In this document: positions 41,989 to 52,900 of the stretch, in pieces
Layout of the letters: the number at the start of each line of letters is the position of its first letter
Numbering within the stretch: the first letter of the stretch is position 1
NCBI GenBank assembly: GCA_028753945.1
Contig: JAPNXP010000016.1
Location: 1,582,001-1,646,000, forward strand
Length of the DNA: 64,000 nucleotides
DNA from: Hexactinellida sp. DTS-2022
Taxonomy: Eukaryota > Porifera > Hexactinellida
Reading direction: 5' to 3'
Program-made: the position numbers and the translations under genes
The notes under the pieces: model-generated
Databases searched by the model: none
The model's input: only the letters and a program-made list of their open reading frames with translations
Told to the model about the DNA's origin: nothing

Positions 41989-44900
41989 TAATAATAATAA
42001 TAAAAATAATAATAAAAATAAAAATACTAACCTTTCTCTGAGAGAATCTCGCTCTTCCTCTAACTCATTTATTTCATTGACTTTATCCTCGATCTCCTTT
42101 GTAACCAACTCAATCTTATTGAGAGCTTTCTGTTGGCGAAATTTCTCATCTTTTATGTATCCAGAAAATTTCTGCTTTCGATCATCTAACTAAAGTAACA
42201 GAAACAGTACTGTGAAACGACACAAATATTCTTATTTATATAAAATTGCAGACAACAGGCACTCTTAATGAAGTAAATCTCAAAAGACAATTTAGCAAAA
42301 CACTCAAATAAATACTATAATATATTCTCAGTTACACGCTACATTATAAGTAGGTATATATTTTGCTCTCTCTCTCTCTCTGAAAGTATCAGACTAAGCC
42401 TACCAGAAATACCTTATAGTTATAATAGGAATTCGAGAAAAAGAAATGAGTAACTAAGTGTAAGACTATTGACCTCTCGCTGCAATTATGATACATAACA
42501 AATAATGCATTTTATAATCCTCTCCATAGTGTATAATATCTGCATAGGCAGCCTAGTTAAATCTACGTACAGTAGAACCTCGTTAGTACGAACATGGTTA
42601 ATACGAAATTCCGGTTAATATGAATACTATCGAGGTTCTACTGTATGTCGAATAAAACCTCAAGTAAATCCGCACTGTAGTTAATAATTAGATTATGCTG
42701 TTATTCCAACTAGAGCCGAGCGATAAGACACGAACACGACACGACACGAATTCGTGTTCGTGTTGTGTCGTGTTCGTGTTCAAAGTTCATGTTTCGTGTC
42801 GTGTTCGTGTCGTGTTGGGCAAATATTTTCGTGTTCGTGTCGTTTTCGTGTTCAAAGTTAATGTATCGTGTCGTGTTCGTGTCGTGTTCGGTTAAAGTTT
42901 CATGGGGGTTTTGTTATTTAATATTATACAATACTTGTGGTAAACAAGTTATTGTATAATATTCGTATGTTATGATCTTAATTCATTATATTTATTCATT
43001 AATTTTTCCAACTTTGTATTTCGTGTTGATATTCGTGTTTCGTGTTGACGTTCGTGTTTCGTGTTTCGTGTTTCGTGTTTCGTGTTTCGTGTTTCGTGTT
43101 CGTGTTTCGTGTTCGTGTTTCGTGTTCGTGTTTAGTGTTCGTGTTTAGTGTTTCGTGTTTCGTGTTTCGTGTTCGTGTCGTGACATATTGGTGTGGTGGA
43201 ATTCGTGTTCGTGTCGTGTTCATGTCGTGTTCATGTCGTGTTCGTGTTAGTCTTAAAGACAAATTTGAACACGACGCTCACCTCTAATTCCAACGTGTTT
43301 GATTTGCAACAAGAAATTATACTTTTCTACCAAGCAACCAAACTTACGCAATAATGAGATTTAGGTCGATTGGATTGGATTGGCAACCCTGATTTTAAGT
43401 AACCAAATGCATTAGCATCGAGAGGGAAAAAGGGCCCCCGAAAAATTGTACGTAAAGTATGCTGCATGGGCTTCTATGGCTGTATTAAGTAGGCAGGGCA
43501 CAGGGAAAGTAATGACTTATCGCTGGGCAGAGTAATACCTTGGTTAAATAAATCATTGCTAGAAACATGGTCCTTTTGTTCATAATAAAAAGTTTTCATA
43601 CTAAGCAGACCAAAACTTGTTCACACGAGTAAATTGTTTTTCGTTAGTTGAGAGGAAGAGTTGAGTTTGACTAGTACGTAAATTTAATGTTTCAGTATTA
43701 AATTTGTCAGTGATTAATGAATTTATAAAAAATCAATTTAGAATGAGTCAATGAGGAATTCAATAGGTGTTCACGAAATCGCGATGTCAAATTGATTAAA
43801 ACATAGTTTTACTGAGGTTTAATCCGTGTAAGAAAGCTAAACGTATTTAAACCGGGTTTACTACAAACTCGAACGAAAGCATCAGTGCGGACCAAATTTT
43901 GCTTTGGTAGCTTAAATATTCCAACATAAAATGTGGATTATTTGACTTTGTGAATATATTTTTCGTTTCATTATTTTTATTAATATTAGTGTGTTTCACG
44001 GCACCAGAAGTTTGTTAAGCCATTAGTGGTTTGTTAAACAGGCCATTGTTTATTCTTTAACCACCAGAAAAAGTGAGGTGGCGGCTTAATTAGCAACCAT
44101 AAAACTGGAAAGCATTGATTATGAAAAACATGTCTGTCAATATGATTTTCCGATATCGATAGTAATAATATAAATAAATATATCTTACACCTTCTTCCTC
44201 GTGTCTAGTAGCATCGCCTCTCTTTTCTTGAAACTCCTCTTCTTTGCATTGCATTTCTCGATAGACTCTCTATACAGCTTATCTGTCCCAGACAGCTCCC
44301 GCTCCTTCAGCAGCAGGAGCGTGCTCTGCTGTGTCTTGGCGCTTTCCTTAACCAGACTAGCTGCGTTCTAACAGTAATAATTAAATAAGTATCATAACTG
44401 ATGCTGGGGGTTTCTTATGACCAAGGTTTCATCCAGGGTGGAAATGAGCGCGCCTAAAATCCTTGGTGCCTAATTCTTGCACGCCTAAAATCATGATTTT
44501 CCATTACGTCGATGGGAGTGTTCAAATTTATGAACGCATAAAAAGCAACAAATCAAAATTGATTCGCCTCTACGCGCAGTGCAGCATACTATGAAGTATG
44601 AACCCGTGTTTTGGCAAACTAATATTTAATCTGTAGCATACTGCCAACCTATGTGACTCATATCCCTGTACGGGCTCCAATTTTCCCCTGTACATTGGCC
44701 AAAATCCCTAGACACCCCAAAATGTTTTCTCGCAGCTCGTTTGGAATCCCTGTACTGTACACTAAAAGTAATTACACCAAACAAAGACATTGCACTAATG
44801 TGGTCAATGTAGAATGCATGGTTAGTTGACATTAATCAAATCAATCACTTTGGAAAGGAGAAAACATTGAATTATATAGACTGCACAGGGAATCCCTGCA

Positions 44901-47291
44901 TGCTTGCAGGCTTGGGGTCAAATACATTCAAATGTATTTAAATACAATACAAATACTTTTCAAAATGTATTTAAATACAATACAATTACTTTGGAAATAA
45001 TTACAAAAGTATTTAAATACTTACAAATACTTTCCGAAAGTATTTAAATACTTTACAAATACTACTACAAACAATCAAGTTCTAAATGCAGTAAAAAATT
45101 TAATAAGGATAGCTATATGTAGTTTACCTACACCAGGCGTGCCCAAATCGATTTTAATTTCGGGACACATTGGTTTCCTCAAATATTTAGGTGGTCCAAA
45201 AAGGCCAATTGCTAAATTTCAGATATATTTAGGGAGAGATAGGTTGGGGTATCCAAAACGAAAATGGAACAGAAATGGTTAAGAAACACATCTAAAGTCA
45301 TGACAGACTCATAAAATGATCAAAATATTAACCGGATTAAATTTTACGCGGGCCGTGCCGTATGTTGGGCACCCCTGACCTACACGGTAGAATAGATGGA
45401 AGTGAATATACACTACTAGTAACTAATACAAGTTCAATATTATTTCCTAATACTATGCCGACTGCCTAGTGTTGTTGAAAATAAAGTATTTGAATGTATT
45501 TGAACAAAATACAAATACATTTCAAAAGTATTTAATTACAATACAAATACTTTCACAAAAATATAAAAAGTATTTAAATACATCTCAAATACATGGGAAA
45601 TGTATTTAAAATACATCAAATACAAAATACATTTGTATTTGACCCCAACCCTGCATGCTTGAATAGGAATTGTTAATTTGCACAAAACAGAATGCTATAT
45701 TTTGAGGGTGTAGGCATTTTTAGGTAATATTAGGCTCACAATCAGTAATTGTGTCAAAACTTATAAATTAATAATCCCTGTACAAATGTAATAAATCTCT
45801 GCAAGGTTGACAGGTATGTTGTAGTCGAATATTTCAGAAAGGTTTAAACGTTTAGTAAATAATAGTTAGATAAATAAATACTATACCTGAGCAAAATATA
45901 TTATCAAAGTGAACTTTCTCCCCTTCTCATAATATGGAATGACTTAATATAACATACTGTTGAAAATATCATAATAGTATGTCGATATCCTTGAAGTGGT
46001 GTGTCGCTGCCATGTGCCACATGTGGCATAAGTGGCACAAATGAAAGGTGGCTGTAATTCAGTAGGAAATAATGGTAATTATTAGAAATACCAGGTTGAA
46101 TCTTTATGAACTATCTACATCCGTGAAATTCCGATTATTCAAATACTTCGGGCGGAATGGGGCCAGTAAAGTAAGTACAAGCATTCCTTTTTCATTTAAA
46201 TAATTATACAAAGTATTTTAACATCAATTACAAATAAAGTTCGATATTTGTAAGAAAAACTTGCCTGTTTCACCACTGGATGTAGCCTGAGCTGGTCACT
46301 GGTAGACTCAAGGTCATCTCTAAAGATATGTAATCTTAAGATGTATTTAGCTTTACAGAAGATTAAATACTTTTAAATACTATGTCAATTACTTGTTAAA
46401 TGACCTTTCACTTAAACATACCATAGTGCGTACCCATTAACAAATAGAGAATATTGATGATGAGCAAATTAATATACTAATCGTAATTGTCGTATTCTAG
46501 TTGCTAGCTGGTAGTTGAATTTCCAAGAATAGTTTTAACTTGTAGTTGCATACATACCAACCCATTTAAAAGAATTACTAGATTTTTTGCTAGATTAATC
46601 CTGGAAAATTATCTGGATACATAGTAACATAGCAGTAGGTAATATCTAATTAAAGCCAATCACGATCATCTATAAAATAGTATATACTGGTATGATAGTG
46701 ATAGCTCTGATCGACTACTTGACAGATACTCCGTTAGTAAAAGTAATGGATACAATGCAGGCCTTCATCTGGGTGCGCGACGCGCACCCAGAGGTGCGTA
46801 ATTTTAAGAAAAGACTCAGGAAGGGTGCGTGAAATTACGTTTACTCTGGGTGCGTACCGCGCACCCATTGTATTTTCAATATAAATTTGGTCTTTTTTTT
46901 GGTAAATGTACCATTTTTGGTAAATTTGGGTGCGCGATTGAAAAATCTACATCACCTAGGGTGCGCGCATCTCTTAAGGCTAGATGAAGGCCTGATACAA
47001 TGATTACTGTATTGTGAAGAAAGCTATCAAAATCCTTGAATTTTACGTAAATCCTGGTATGGGGTATTTATAGTTGAGGTTGTTAAATATTAATAATTAA
47101 ATCTGGCAGAGTTGCTAACTTGCTATGCTCTCAATTTATAAATTTGAAAATAATTGTGATAAAACAATCGATCTGGCTGGATTGAATTTTTGACTGGTTT
47201 GGTTATAATTAATATAACTCACTTGATTTGTGTAACAAATATGTTCTTCGGAGGAGGAGGCAGTTTGAATATTTCATCTTTATCAGCCATT
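37057..47291 (-). CDS. DUF4200 coiled-coil ciliary protein, CCDC42/CFAP73-like, nine exons
   Basis: Nine exons join with consistent phases: 47224-47291, 46265-46319, 44191-44367, 42032-42189, 40020-40102, 39572-39684, 37589-37699, 37190-37312 and 37057-37119. They total 951 nt or 316 aa; human CCDC42 is also 316 aa. The protein is almost all heptad-rich helix. LLLLKEREL...CNAKKRSFKKREAMLLDTRKKLDDR matches the DUF4200 core. YKIMLEKAAELMPEG matches the following segment, and KRTLGKAELAIDNIGDIC matches the conserved TLLLGxxxMAxxNLFxxV region. Relatives (MIA2/CFAP73, CCDC42) act at the axoneme. Junctions are GT-AG except intron 2, whose donor is CAG|GCAAGT (GC-AG). Introns of 270-1,940 nt hold many MITEs, while the coding part is intact. 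A degenerate copy of exon 1 is at 49741. Confidence 0.85.
38460..38599. mobile_element. Tigger/pogo-like MITE (intronic)
   Basis: Ends CAGTGGATGCCGGTTATAAGC and TATCCGACATCTACTG are inverted. TA precedes the left end; the right flank is degraded to TG. GGTTATAAGCACA motifs repeat inside. Confidence 0.75.
38715..38884. mobile_element. Tigger/pogo-like MITE (intronic)
   Basis: Ends CAGTGGAGCCTCC and CAGAGGCTCTATTG, with TA on both sides (38713-38714, 38885-38886). AAATAGCGGACAAC repeats lie inside. Confidence 0.85.
39195..39445. mobile_element. hAT-type MITE with TTGGCAACC ends (intronic)
   Basis: 251 bp, with ends CATGGGTTGGCAACC and GGTTGCCAAATTCTG. Flanks are CTCTATAG and GTCTATAG (7 of 8 match). 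CGGCCCGCGG and CTGGCCCGCAGG are inverted inside. Confidence 0.85.
40138..40207. repeat. short MITE-like inverted repeat (intronic)
   Basis: CAAGGCCAGCGGAAGC and GCTTCCGCCGGCCCTG are inverted around a TGGTCAGGCCATGGCTTGACC centre. TAATA lies on both sides. Confidence 0.7.
41042..41160 (+). repeat. AAT microsatellite
   Basis: About 110 bp of (AAT/AAC)n. The plus frame of isoleucines it creates is not a gene. Confidence 0.95.
41161..41952 (+). repeat. composite dispersed repeat, copy 3 (most complete)
   Basis: In order: TATTAAATCTCGATTGTTG leader; TG/TTTG microsatellite; TCCGGATTGTATTAAAGTGACG; 3.3 copies of a satellite of about 141 bp (GGTAAACAAGTATGC at 41317, 41459, 41598 and 41740); a spacer; and a four-hairpin array at 41880-41952 ending CCGAAGGGCTCG. 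Other copies are at 1443 and, inverted, at 28818; fragments are at about 38080-38280. The layout (leader, microsatellite, tandem repeats, terminal hairpins) recalls non-autonomous Helentrons (HINE/DINE-1); this is an inference. Confidence 0.85.
42570..42643. mobile_element. 74-bp Tigger/pogo-like MITE (intronic)
   Basis: Ends CAGTAGAACCTCG and CGAGGTTCTACTG with TA on both sides (42568-42569, 42644-42645). A degraded relative is at about 49331-49425. Confidence 0.88.
42711..43286. mobile_element. hAT-type MITE with CGTGTT repeats (intronic)
   Basis: 576 bp, with ends TAGAGCCGAGCG and CGCTCACCTCTA and perfect 8-bp flanks ATTCCAAC (42703-42710, 43287-43294). The interior is dominated by TTCGTGTCGTG and CGTGTTTCGTGTTT arrays, which give misleading open frames on both strands. 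Confidence 0.92.
44907..45653. mobile_element. hAT-type MITE with AAATACAAATAC repeats (intronic, host of a nested MITE)
   Basis: 747 bp, with ends CAGGCTTGGGGTCAAATACA and TGTATTTGACCCCAACCCTG and perfect 8-bp flanks CATGCTTG (44899-44906, 45654-45661). Its middle is interrupted by the element at 45134-45377. Confidence 0.93.
45134..45377. mobile_element. hAT-type MITE nested in another hAT-type MITE
   Basis: 244 bp, with ends CAGGCGTGCCCAA and TTGGGCACCCCTG and perfect 8-bp flanks ACCTACAC (45126-45133, 45378-45385). Confidence 0.93.
46758..46994. mobile_element. hAT-type MITE with GGTGCGCG repeats (intronic)
   Basis: 237 bp, with ends CAGGCCTTCATCT and AGATGAAGGCCTG and perfect 8-bp flanks ATACAATG (46750-46757, 46995-47002). 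Several GGGTGCGCG / CGCGCACCC units lie inside. Confidence 0.93.
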
Positions 47292-47462
47292 GACCATATC
47301 AGTAACTAAATATGCATAAAAGTCAACCATTACCAGAGCAAGCATTAACTAATTCAATATTTGGAGTGCGTCTTTCTGCACTCCTTTTACCAGAATTTAA
47401 TTTTGCATATACTGTACAAAATTCTGAATTCCAACTAACATTCAGGTCAAATCACTCAATAC

Positions 47463-47652
47463 CAGTGTATTATACAGCCATTTGTAAATACGCTCCTAAT
47501 CCTGGTATGATCCAATTTTCATACTCCTAGCTCCTAAATCACAAATTAATGTTACGCTATAGGAGAAGATTCCAATTTTCGCGCTCCTAACTTCAAATTT
47601 TCCAAAAGTCATGCTCCAAAAGGAGCGTCTCGCGCTCCTGGATAATTCCTTG
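47463..47652. mobile_element. hAT-type MITE, family 1, copy 2
   Basis: 190 bp, with ends CAGTGTATTATACAG and CTGGATAATTCCTTG and perfect 8-bp flanks CTCAATAC (47455-47462, 47653-47660). It is closely related to 24965-25132 and fixes the ends of that family. Confidence 0.94.
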
Positions 47653-47689
47653 CTCAATACGTATAATACACATGCTACGACTTTCTTAA

Positions 47690-49008
47690 AAATGAATCCA
47701 AACCGACATCCGAGGCGCCCACCCACATAGCCGCCTGAGCTCCAGATATATGAGAGAGTAGCCGCAGCAGCAACACCAGATAGAGCACAGCTTAGCGCCG
47801 TATTTAGTGGGTTTGGACTTCAGTATTGACGGATAACGTTCCTGCCGTATAATTTAACCATAATTTCGGCAATCGATAATGATCTGGCTGGTATCAGATA
47901 TTTTTAGAATTATCATTGAAGGCTGATAGGATTCACCCAGGCTTGCTTCAAACCTTTCAGCAGCAAGCAAATCCTCTCCAATCTTATCTTTGTCGGCAAA
48001 ATGCAACATCGTCATTAACTCTTCAAACCAGTTTCGTGTCGCATGTTTTTTTAAATTCGGGAGATGGAAAATTTCAGAATCCATGAAGTAAGCGCGACGG
48101 TTGGGAAAGGAGTGAGTGATGTCCACAGAAGTAAACCCACGAAGCATCTAATCTCCTCGTATGAAGGTATCGCATAGTTGTACGGGGAATTATTAAATTG
48201 TTGCTGTTTCCGATATCTTTTAGTATGATTTAATATTGTAAGAACTCGTACTTGCGAAATATCGCATCGATAAATGTATGTGCTTATCGCTATCCAGTAG
48301 GCACTGCGCTTGTTCGGATAATTTGTGTTGTGTGAGAGGTGGGAGCGGGTGCAGAGTTTCGTAGGCTCCTGTATCGCGATAGGAACTCTGGTAAACATGT
48401 GCTCCGGGCTTATAATTACTTTTATCGTATTCTAAAGCTCTCCAAAGCTCTGAGTAAAAACGTTCGATTGGTGTATTTAGTTTGGATAGGCATCTTCTAT
48501 TCGTCTTTTTACGAATTTGTGTGTGAGTTTCACAATTTGCCTCTATAGCAAACGAGTATAGATCTGTACTTGCCAATCCACTTTCTGATTTAGTTGTGGT
48601 TTTGGAGTGAATACTGTGCGCTTCTCCCAGTCCTTACCAGGTGCAAAGTATTTAGGAGGTGTAGCTGATACATCAAATATAGCGGTTGAGATGTTGTTTA
48701 TATTTTCTACTTCACCAATATAAGGTTCGGGAGTAAATTATTTGATTGATTTGGAGGCGTTATTACACCAGACTTGAAGGCGTTAGCTGAACCGAAGGTT
48801 GAAGAATTGCACGCCCGCTTTCCTAATTTGGTATTTGTCTTGTTTGGTAACTTTACGCCTATTTATGAGCTGGAGTAGTTGTGATGGAATCGCTCTCTGA
48901 GCCAGAGGTGGGTTCATAGTCGCTCTCACTCAGCTGTTGCTTGCTAGATAAATTGGGATTATCCACACAGTCATATCCGTCACTATCTGATGATAGCGTT
49001 TGAAACAT
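47690..49008 (-). pseudogene. decayed piggyBac-like transposase
   Basis: Fragments in all three minus frames follow the order of a piggyBac (DDE_Tnp_1_7) transposase. First is a Ser/Asp-rich N-terminus starting at 49008 (MFQTLSSDSDGYD...SESDYEPTSGSESDS). Next are EEIRCFVGLLLW (about 48150-48110) and NWFEELMTMLHFADKDKIG (about 48030-47970). A KPTKYGAKLCSIW segment near 47790-47750 fits the KPxKxGIK motif. At least three frame changes and several stops are seen. No TTAA-flanked termini were located. It lies between the coiled-coil gene and RECQL5. Confidence 0.7.
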
Positions 49009-49735
49009 TGATAAGTCTTGGGTTCAATAAATGTTATTTGATTAATGAAAACTAGCTGAATAATAAAGAGTAGATTATATACAAACATTTGAATAAAGAA
49101 AATAAATTATTCTAAATTTCAGGAGAATTATATTAGTGGAATGCAGGTGCCAAATATTTTGTGTCGAGATTTTCATTTTTTAGTGTTCCATCACAAATGC
49201 ACTCTCTCAATTACAGAATACAAGAGCGGGGCGGTTGCTCACAAAAAGATTATCCATAAACACTCAGACTACAGTATAAATACCAAATGATAATATTTAA
49301 CTCAAATTATTTAATTGCCGAAATTTAATATAGTAGAACCTAGTTAATACGTACACAAGGGACTGTATAATTAACCAGAAATTCGTAATAACCGTGTTCG
49401 TATTAATGAGGTTCTATGTGTAATTGTCGGAATTTCTCCCGAATCCCGATATAATATACGAATGTAGGTATAATAATATCCTATTGGCGGATAGTGGGAC
49501 AGGGATCGTATTTATACAAACAAGTTAACCTGTGACTCATGTGGTAATGACGCAACAGCTTATGTGTGTCAATTTTGAACAGATACTAATCCAGATTGTT
49601 TTAGAGAAATTGTATAAATGGTGGCAGCTTGGGAAATTAAAGAATAAGTATTAATAAAAACTGACAGAATTGATTTGTTGAAAAATTAATTTTGCCATCA
49701 AAACATTTATTTTGAATCGGTTTTTGTGTTAAATA
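49009..49735. other. gene-free stretch
   Basis: AT-rich; a degraded CAGTAGAACCT-type MITE at about 49331-49425 (related to 42570) is the only recognisable feature. Confidence 0.5.
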
Positions 49736-49740
49736 CAACT

Positions 49741-49810
49741 CACTTGATTCGAGCAACAAAATAAGTTCTTTGGAGAGGAGGTTTGAATATTTCATCACAG
49801 CAGCTAACAA
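49741..49810 (-). pseudogene. degenerate copy of exon 1 of the CCDC42/CFAP73-like gene
   Basis: The minus strand reads GATGAAATATTCAAACC..CC...AAGAAC...TTTGTT...ATCAAGTGAGTT. This aligns with exon 1 and its donor at 47224-47291 but has indels and no start codon at the matching position. It indicates a partial local duplication. Confidence 0.7.
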
Positions 49811-49927
49811 ACATGTGTTAGAGGTTACTCCCATTAATTATGCTACTTGATGAATATAATCGGGGATGTCAGCAAAAATTAATTGAGTGATCGCGGCAGA
49901 CATTTTACATACAATATACCATTTGTG

Positions 49928-52900
49928 TTAATTCGAGGTTCGAACCGGTGCCATGCTGTGTTCTACTTGCGCTAACGTTTCGAGATCTCCAGTATTAGCA
50001 AAGCTATCTCTGATCTTAAAGAATCCATCGATTACTCGCTTTGCCATAAACTCAATTGGTTCATCACTTTGGGATTCCAATAAAAATCGAGTGAGATGTT
50101 TAGCGAATAATTTAAACAACTCTTTTGAGAGTATCTTCTTGTCGCGAGAGAAATAAGGGTCGAGGATATGCACTACAGTGTTAGCTACGGTCTTGTGTCG
50201 ATCTCTAGAAGAAACAACCTGCACAATTGGTTTGGCAGGTTCTAACTTTATCGGGCTAGGCAATGAACTAGAGACAGGAATGGGCTGAGTAGTCTTAGTG
50301 ACAGGAATGGGCTGAGTAGTCTTATTGACAGGAATGGGCTGAGTACTCTTAGTGACAGGAATGGGCTGAGTAGTCTTATTGACAGGAATGGGCTGAGTAC
50401 TCTTAGTGACAGGAATGGGCTGAGTACTCTTAGTGACAGGAATGGGCTGAGTAGTCTTAGTGACAGGAATGGGCTGAGTACTCTTAGTGACAGGAATGGG
50501 CTGAGTAGTCTTAGCGACAGGAATGGGCTCAGTACTCTTAGTGACAGGAATGGGCTCAGTACTCTTAGTGACAGGAATGGGCTGAGTACTCTTAGCGACA
50601 GGAATGGGCTGAGTACTCTTAGTGACAGGAATGGGCTGAGTACTCTTAGTGACAGGAATGGGCTGAGTAGTCTTATTGACAGGAATGGGCTGAGTAGTCT
50701 TAGTGACAGGAATGGGCTGAGTAGTCTTAGTGACAGGAATGGGCTCAGTACTCTTAGTGACAGGAATGGGCTCAGTACTCTTAGCGACAGGAATGGGCTG
50801 AGTAGTCTTAGTGTCAGGAATGGGCTGAGTACTCTTAGTGACAGGAATGGGCTGAGTACTCTTAGTGACAGGAATGGGCTGAGTAGTCTTAGTGTCTAGG
50901 CTAATTGAAAGGGTGTTGTTAGTAGGTGCAAGGTATTCTTGTGTTAGATCCACTATCTGAGGAGAAAGGGAGTTATTATCTACTTTGATGTTAGGTTGTG
51001 TGTCCAGAGAGCTACTGGGTGCTTGAAAGAAGAAATTCATTATAGGCAGTTGCTTTTTTGGCTTTTTCCTAGCGAGAATATTGCACTCATCTCCGATCTG
51101 TTCATTCCTGCCTGTCTCCGAGAGAGGCGCCTTTCTCTTATTCTGCGTGGCTTTTATAGGAATTGATTGCTGTGCAGTAGATATCTCAGTGGGGAAGTAA
51201 TTCGATTCGTTATAAGATGCCTGCTTGTTTAACACGGCAGGTTTATCAATGTTAACACCAGATGCGCTAACCAGCGTAGGAGCACAGGTGTTGCCAGCTG
51301 CGCTGAGCAGCTGCGAAGCAGTCTGGAACGAGTTGAGGGCAGGAAGAGACAGAGCGTCATCAGAGTCCGGTTTCGTATCGGTTTGCACTGAGGGCATTAC
51401 GTACGCTAGTCTATCCTGTGTGCATGTGCGTATCTCGCTGAGAATGCGGTATATGCTCGCCTGGTACCCGGGCACGCTCCGAGCGCTCAGCAGAGTCTGG
51501 TGCTCCAGCTGCTGAACAGAATCAGGACTCGCGGCAGTAGCACCTGTCGCCTCGGCGTTCTCTCCGAGTGCAGACTGCAGCTTTCCAAAGTTGGCCTCTC
51601 TCGTCGCCACTCCCAAACCCCTGATTGCCTTATCGCCAGGAGCAGTGACTCTCAAGTCTGTGGGGATGCATTTCTCTGTCTCACTCCTGTCACTAAGCCT
51701 GATTCTCTTGTTCCTCCTGCTAATCTCCTTCTTCATGTAGTCGTCAAGTTCCTTCTTGCCGGCTCGGGTCCAGCCCTCCCCGTCCGCCTCGTCTCCCGTG
51801 GAGGAGTCCGACTCCTCCTCCTTGTGTCCCCACTTCCCTCCCCCGTACAGGTCCCGCTTGCAGGCTCCCGCCGACTCATAGGCTATGGGCGTAGGCTTCG
51901 CATTGAACCCAATACTCATATGGTACTTCTTGTACTCATTGAACACTCGCTGTGTGGCCATCTTATCCTTGCAGAAGTCGCAGTTCTTGTCGCAGAATGG
52001 AATAGGGTCTCCGAAGTGACTAGCAAAAGCCGCGTGTCTGCACTGCGGCTTTTCGCAGTAAAGCGTCATAGATTCGAAGCTGGCGAGGGCTGCCTGGAAC
52101 CGCAGGTCCTTAGCCCCGTTTTCGCCGACAACCTTCTTCTCCTCTTTCTGTATCATGAATAGCACCAGGTTCTTCTGCTTGCGAGAGAAGTAGAGCCGGC
52201 AGAGCGCGGGGGCCCCGTCCCTGCCCGCGCGTCCGGACTCCTGGTAGTAGCCCCCCAGGGACTTGGGCAGATCCCAGTGAGCCACGAATCTCACGTTCTG
52301 CTTGTCTACGCCCATTCCAAAGCTGATGGTAGCGATTATAACTGGGAACTTGCCCTGCATCCATTCCTGCTGGAAGCAGGACCTGTCCTTCTTGCTGAGG
52401 CCTGCGTGGTAGGGCTTGCACTGCAGCCCGTGCGAGGAGAGACGCTCGGACAGATTGTCGCAGGCGTCTCTCGTGTGGCAGTATATTATACCCGCGCCTC
52501 CTCTGCTACCTGTCTCTACTTCAGTCTGAGAAGTGGAAGCAGCTACGTCACCATGGATACCTGGGCCACTGAGAGCCTTGATGGCAAACGCTATCAGGTC
52601 GTCCACAGGCTTCTTTACTGCCTCTTTGAATCTGACGTCATAGAACAGATTCCCCCTGTGGCACGGCAGTGAGAATGACAGAGCGTCGGTGAGAGACAGG
52701 AATTTAAAAATATCGTTCTTCACCTCTTCAGTGGCGGTGGCGGTCAGGGCGAGACAGGGAACGCCCAAGAAACCCTTCCTGAACTCCCCGAGCTTGAGGT
52801 AGGCCGGTCTGAAGTCGTGTCCCCACTCAGACACGCAGTGCGCCTCGTCTACGACAATATACGCCAGACGGCCCGCCTTGTACAGGTGCGAGGCCAGTCG

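Noticed and set aside
41906-42193. Poly-asparagine plus frame and poly-leucine minus frame
   Set aside because: Translation of an AAT/AAAAT microsatellite next to exon 4 of the coiled-coil gene; only 42032-42189 on the minus strand is coding.
42695-43287. Valine/serine/cysteine-rich frames on both strands
   Set aside because: Products of the CGTGTT arrays inside a hAT-type MITE.
49925-49950. GAGGTTCGAACC as a tRNA T-loop
   Set aside because: It lies in the last codons of RECQL5; no acceptor stem or anticodon arm can be built.
50272-50896. CRISPR-like regular repeats
   Set aside because: Units abut with no unique spacers, keep a reading frame in RECQL5, and the context is eukaryotic.
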